From contig CM065174.1 of assembly GCA_033026295.1 (NCBI GenBank), forward strand, positions 1,291,001 through 1,355,000: DNA of 64,000 nucleotides, written 5' to 3'. Every line of letters begins with the position of its first letter. Position 1 is the first letter of the stretch. Below the pieces are notes generated by a model. The model worked only from the letters and a program-made list of their open reading frames with translations. It did no database searches and was not told the origin of the DNA. Position numbers and translations under genes: made by a program. This DNA comes from Channa striata. Its lineage: Eukaryota > Chordata > Actinopteri > Anabantiformes > Channidae. This document shows positions 61,829 through 64,000 of this stretch, piece after piece.

Positions 61829-63534
61829 ACCAGGATATAAGATGTGACAACTGCCTCGCATGTTTCATCCGTTTCTCCCAGTTCATGTGTGAGGTCGGAT
61901 ACACAAACGGCTGGAGTTCTGCCCCGAGCCATTTGTACAATTACGCCTGATGTGCAGAGGTAGAGAAGCTGCTGTTCGTGTGTGTGTGTGTTTTACAGCA
62001 GCGTCGTGACCTTGTTGCTCAGCGCAGGTGATTGATGAGGCTTTATGTGTTTATCTAATGGCATTTTAAGCAGGTGCTAATGTTCTCCTTCGCTGCATAT
62101 ACAAACACTCATCTTCCATCTCGTTCTCGCTCTGTGTTTTTACAACGAGAGCGGTCAATCCATCTTCTTAAAAGGCTTTATTGGCCGCGCGTGTGCAGTA
62201 ATCACAGAGACGAAGGCTCTGAGAAGGAGAGAGGCTCGTCGCCTGCAGCACCTGTATTTTTATTAATCCGACGACCAACCGGCAACCGCAAAGCAAACTG
62301 CTCCAAAACGGTCAGAGAAGTAAAAGTTGGAATAATGTTGGAGTGTTGTTGGATAAAGCCGCTGAGCTACTGTAAGCTTTGTTAATTGTGACATTTGCTC
62401 TGCCTGTCTGTGTAAACCTGAAGTGGATGGTCCGTGTTTCGATCCCTTCATTGGATTTCGGTGGTGCCCTTTCTGAACGCTTTAAATGTTGTCTGCTCCA
62501 CAGGAGCTTCCGATCTCATCGCTCCAGTCCAAAACAAACCCCACAGGCACCAGCTGCGCCACCAACACTCAGCTAAATGACACGCGCACAAACTTCCTTT
62601 GCACTGTTCGCTTTATTCAAGATGTGCACGGAGCTTCACGGGATTTGAAATCATTTATCTGATACCAGCCGCTCGAATAAGAGGCGCCACATCTGTGGGA
62701 TTGAAGCTTCTGTAGAATGTGGGTGCAAGTAACTAATTTAAATAAAACTACGAACCCTCAGGCGCCTGCAGTGGATTCAACTAGGTGCACGACTGCTACG
62801 TAAATATAGATTTTCTTTTCAAATATTCTCCATTTGCACACTGGTGGAAAAATCACAATCAAATAAACTTTTTAAGGTGTCAGATCCTGATTTTAATGCA
62901 TCACTTACACGCGTCATATTTTGCAGCGTAAACACGGAGAGACGCGTTTAGAAGGCCAAAAAAAAACCAACCTGAACAGTGTGTGATTTATCTTTCAATG
63001 CCCGGCTCCCCGGAGTCCTTCATTACAGAGTAATTATTCCGTGAAGCCCGAGGCAAAGTGCTTCACAGATTTACTCAGAGAATTGTTGGAACCAGAAAAC
63101 GCTGAAACATGCCCGCGGTTTCGTTTTAATGTCACGTTTAGCCGCTCGTCTCTCAGCCTCCAAACCTGCGACTTAGAAATTGCGCCTAAATATCGCTAAT
63201 TTCTTTTGCTAACTACATTGTGATAGAAAATCTAGCCGCTGCCTTAACTGACTTCTCGGGCAGTGTTTTGTTTGACGTAGCAACACTTTGGCTTCCTTTG
63301 GACGGCAGATACAACCAGTGTGGCCCCACAGACGTGAATTTGAAATTGCTCTGTGCACTTCGATTCTGGCCTCAAAAGCTCTTTTAATATTAGAGAACAA
63401 ATATAATATGTTTTGAAATACTCCACTTCTGGTCATCTTCATGGCCACCTGTTGATGGAGCCGTCACAGATTTCAAACTGTGCACTGAAAACAGCTCGGC
63501 TGATTCCTCTTCTCTTTAGCTCAGATCATGATTT
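61829..63534. other. Putative intron sequence, nothing identified
   Basis: No repeat family or exon recognised. Confidence 0.5.
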
Positions 63535-63690
63535 TAGTGAGAGACCAATGCCCAGTTTTCCACATTACCTCAGTCCATTTGAAGTGAGCCCAGCAGTTTC
63601 TGGACCTTGTCTATATATGGTTGTATTATGGTTGTTTGAGTTTTACCAGGTTGTGGATGAAGCAACAAACTTTGGGCTTTGGCAGGTGTG
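63535..63690. mobile_element. Teleost DNA-transposon-type repeat fragment
   Basis: 'gaccaatgcccagttttcca', 'cctcagtccatttgaagtga', 'gcccagcagtttctgga' and 'tatatatggtt' follow the order of the same abundant fish repeat seen at 42,645-42,965 ('cagttttccac...cctcagcccattt...gagc...gtttctgga...'). Short, broken, noncoding. Confidence 0.5.
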
Positions 63691-63871
63691 ACGAAACTTA
63701 AAACCTTTGACATCAAACGTAACAAGGTTGATTTAACCTCCCTCACACGTAATAACCACCCGCTGAAACAAAGAGCTAAACGTTCATCCGTTAATGATGC
63801 GATCGCATCCTGATCGACGCTGGATTTGGACCATGGAAGGTGTCAGTGAGGCTTGTTCTTCCTCTCTCCAG

Positions 63872-63902
63872 GTGATTGACAGAAAGAGGAAACTACAGTT
63901 AT
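63872..63902 (+). other. Candidate 31-nt exon
   Basis: A strong acceptor, 'gttcttcctctctccag|', ends at 63,871, and a strong donor core |GTGAGT begins at 63,903. The 31 nt between are open in the frame V-I-D-R-K-R-K-L-Q-L. If spliced to the donor at 46,907, the frame from the ATG at 46,902 would continue without interruption (Met-Lys-Val-Ile-Asp...). The donor's exon side (TAT) is weak, and a frame without splicing stops three codons on. It may be a micro-exon, the start of a longer exon, or chance. Confidence 0.22.
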
Positions 63903-64000
63903 GTGAGTGATGCTGCTGATGGTTTCATTATGACAGGGATCACATCCATTCAGTCTGAAATCATCTGTGTTCTGCCGGGATGAGCTGAATTTGTGAAACC

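Overview
This is a stretch of vertebrate nuclear DNA, almost certainly from a teleost fish. The evidence is the repeat content. There are L2/CR1-type LINE 3' ends with the (TTGAA)n tail, tRNA-derived SINE fragments carrying the fish-type 'leading tRNA head plus gcaagac' body, the 'gtaagt-gctttggataaaagcgtct' tail, hAT-like ends, and very many (CA/GT)n arrays. There is no bacterial-style gene organisation, and no complete protein-coding gene can be read. Open frames of 60-190 codons occur everywhere, but none looks like a known protein apart from retroelement remnants.

Layout. 1-9.6 kb: unique sequence with a SINE, a possible hAT-like element, an L2 3' tail and three decayed LINE reverse-transcriptase pieces (2.85, 3.0 and 6.7 kb). 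9.6-25.5 kb: mostly unique intergenic or intronic DNA with CA arrays at 13-15 kb, an ETS-core inverted repeat at 12.45 kb, a possible LTR tail at 17.6 kb and two SINEs at 20.2 and 21.4 kb. 25.5-34 kb: a dense microsatellite cluster, a CR1/Rex-type LINE 3' end at 27.9 kb and a 1-kb antisense L2 copy at 33-34 kb. 34-45 kb: unique sequence with a hairpin-forming inverted repeat at 37.4 kb, a possible small promoter and first exon at 41.0 kb (TATA box, ZNF143-like site, ATG, splice donor) and a DNA-transposon-type repeat at 42.7 kb.

45.8-47.3 kb is the functional focus: a strong CpG island holding a GC-rich probable 5' exon on the + strand that ends in a good splice donor at 46,907/46,908. Everything to its right (47-64 kb) would then be a long first intron. 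That span contains GA-rich and imperfect repeats, SINE and hAT fragments, and a repeat-free block at 58.6-59.4 kb that could be a regulatory element. Near the right edge a good splice acceptor and donor bracket a 31-nt candidate exon (63,872-63,902). Joined to the CpG-island exon it would continue the reading frame of an ATG lying 6 nt before the first donor. That link is only a hypothesis.

I found no convincing undescribed biological system. The items most worth testing are the CpG-island promoter with its possible micro-exon partner, the 41-kb promoter, the 37.4-kb and 12.45-kb inverted repeats, and the opposed dinucleotide arrays at 25.7/25.9 kb and 44.7/44.9 kb. Conservation cannot be judged from one sequence, so every statement about regulatory elements is inference.
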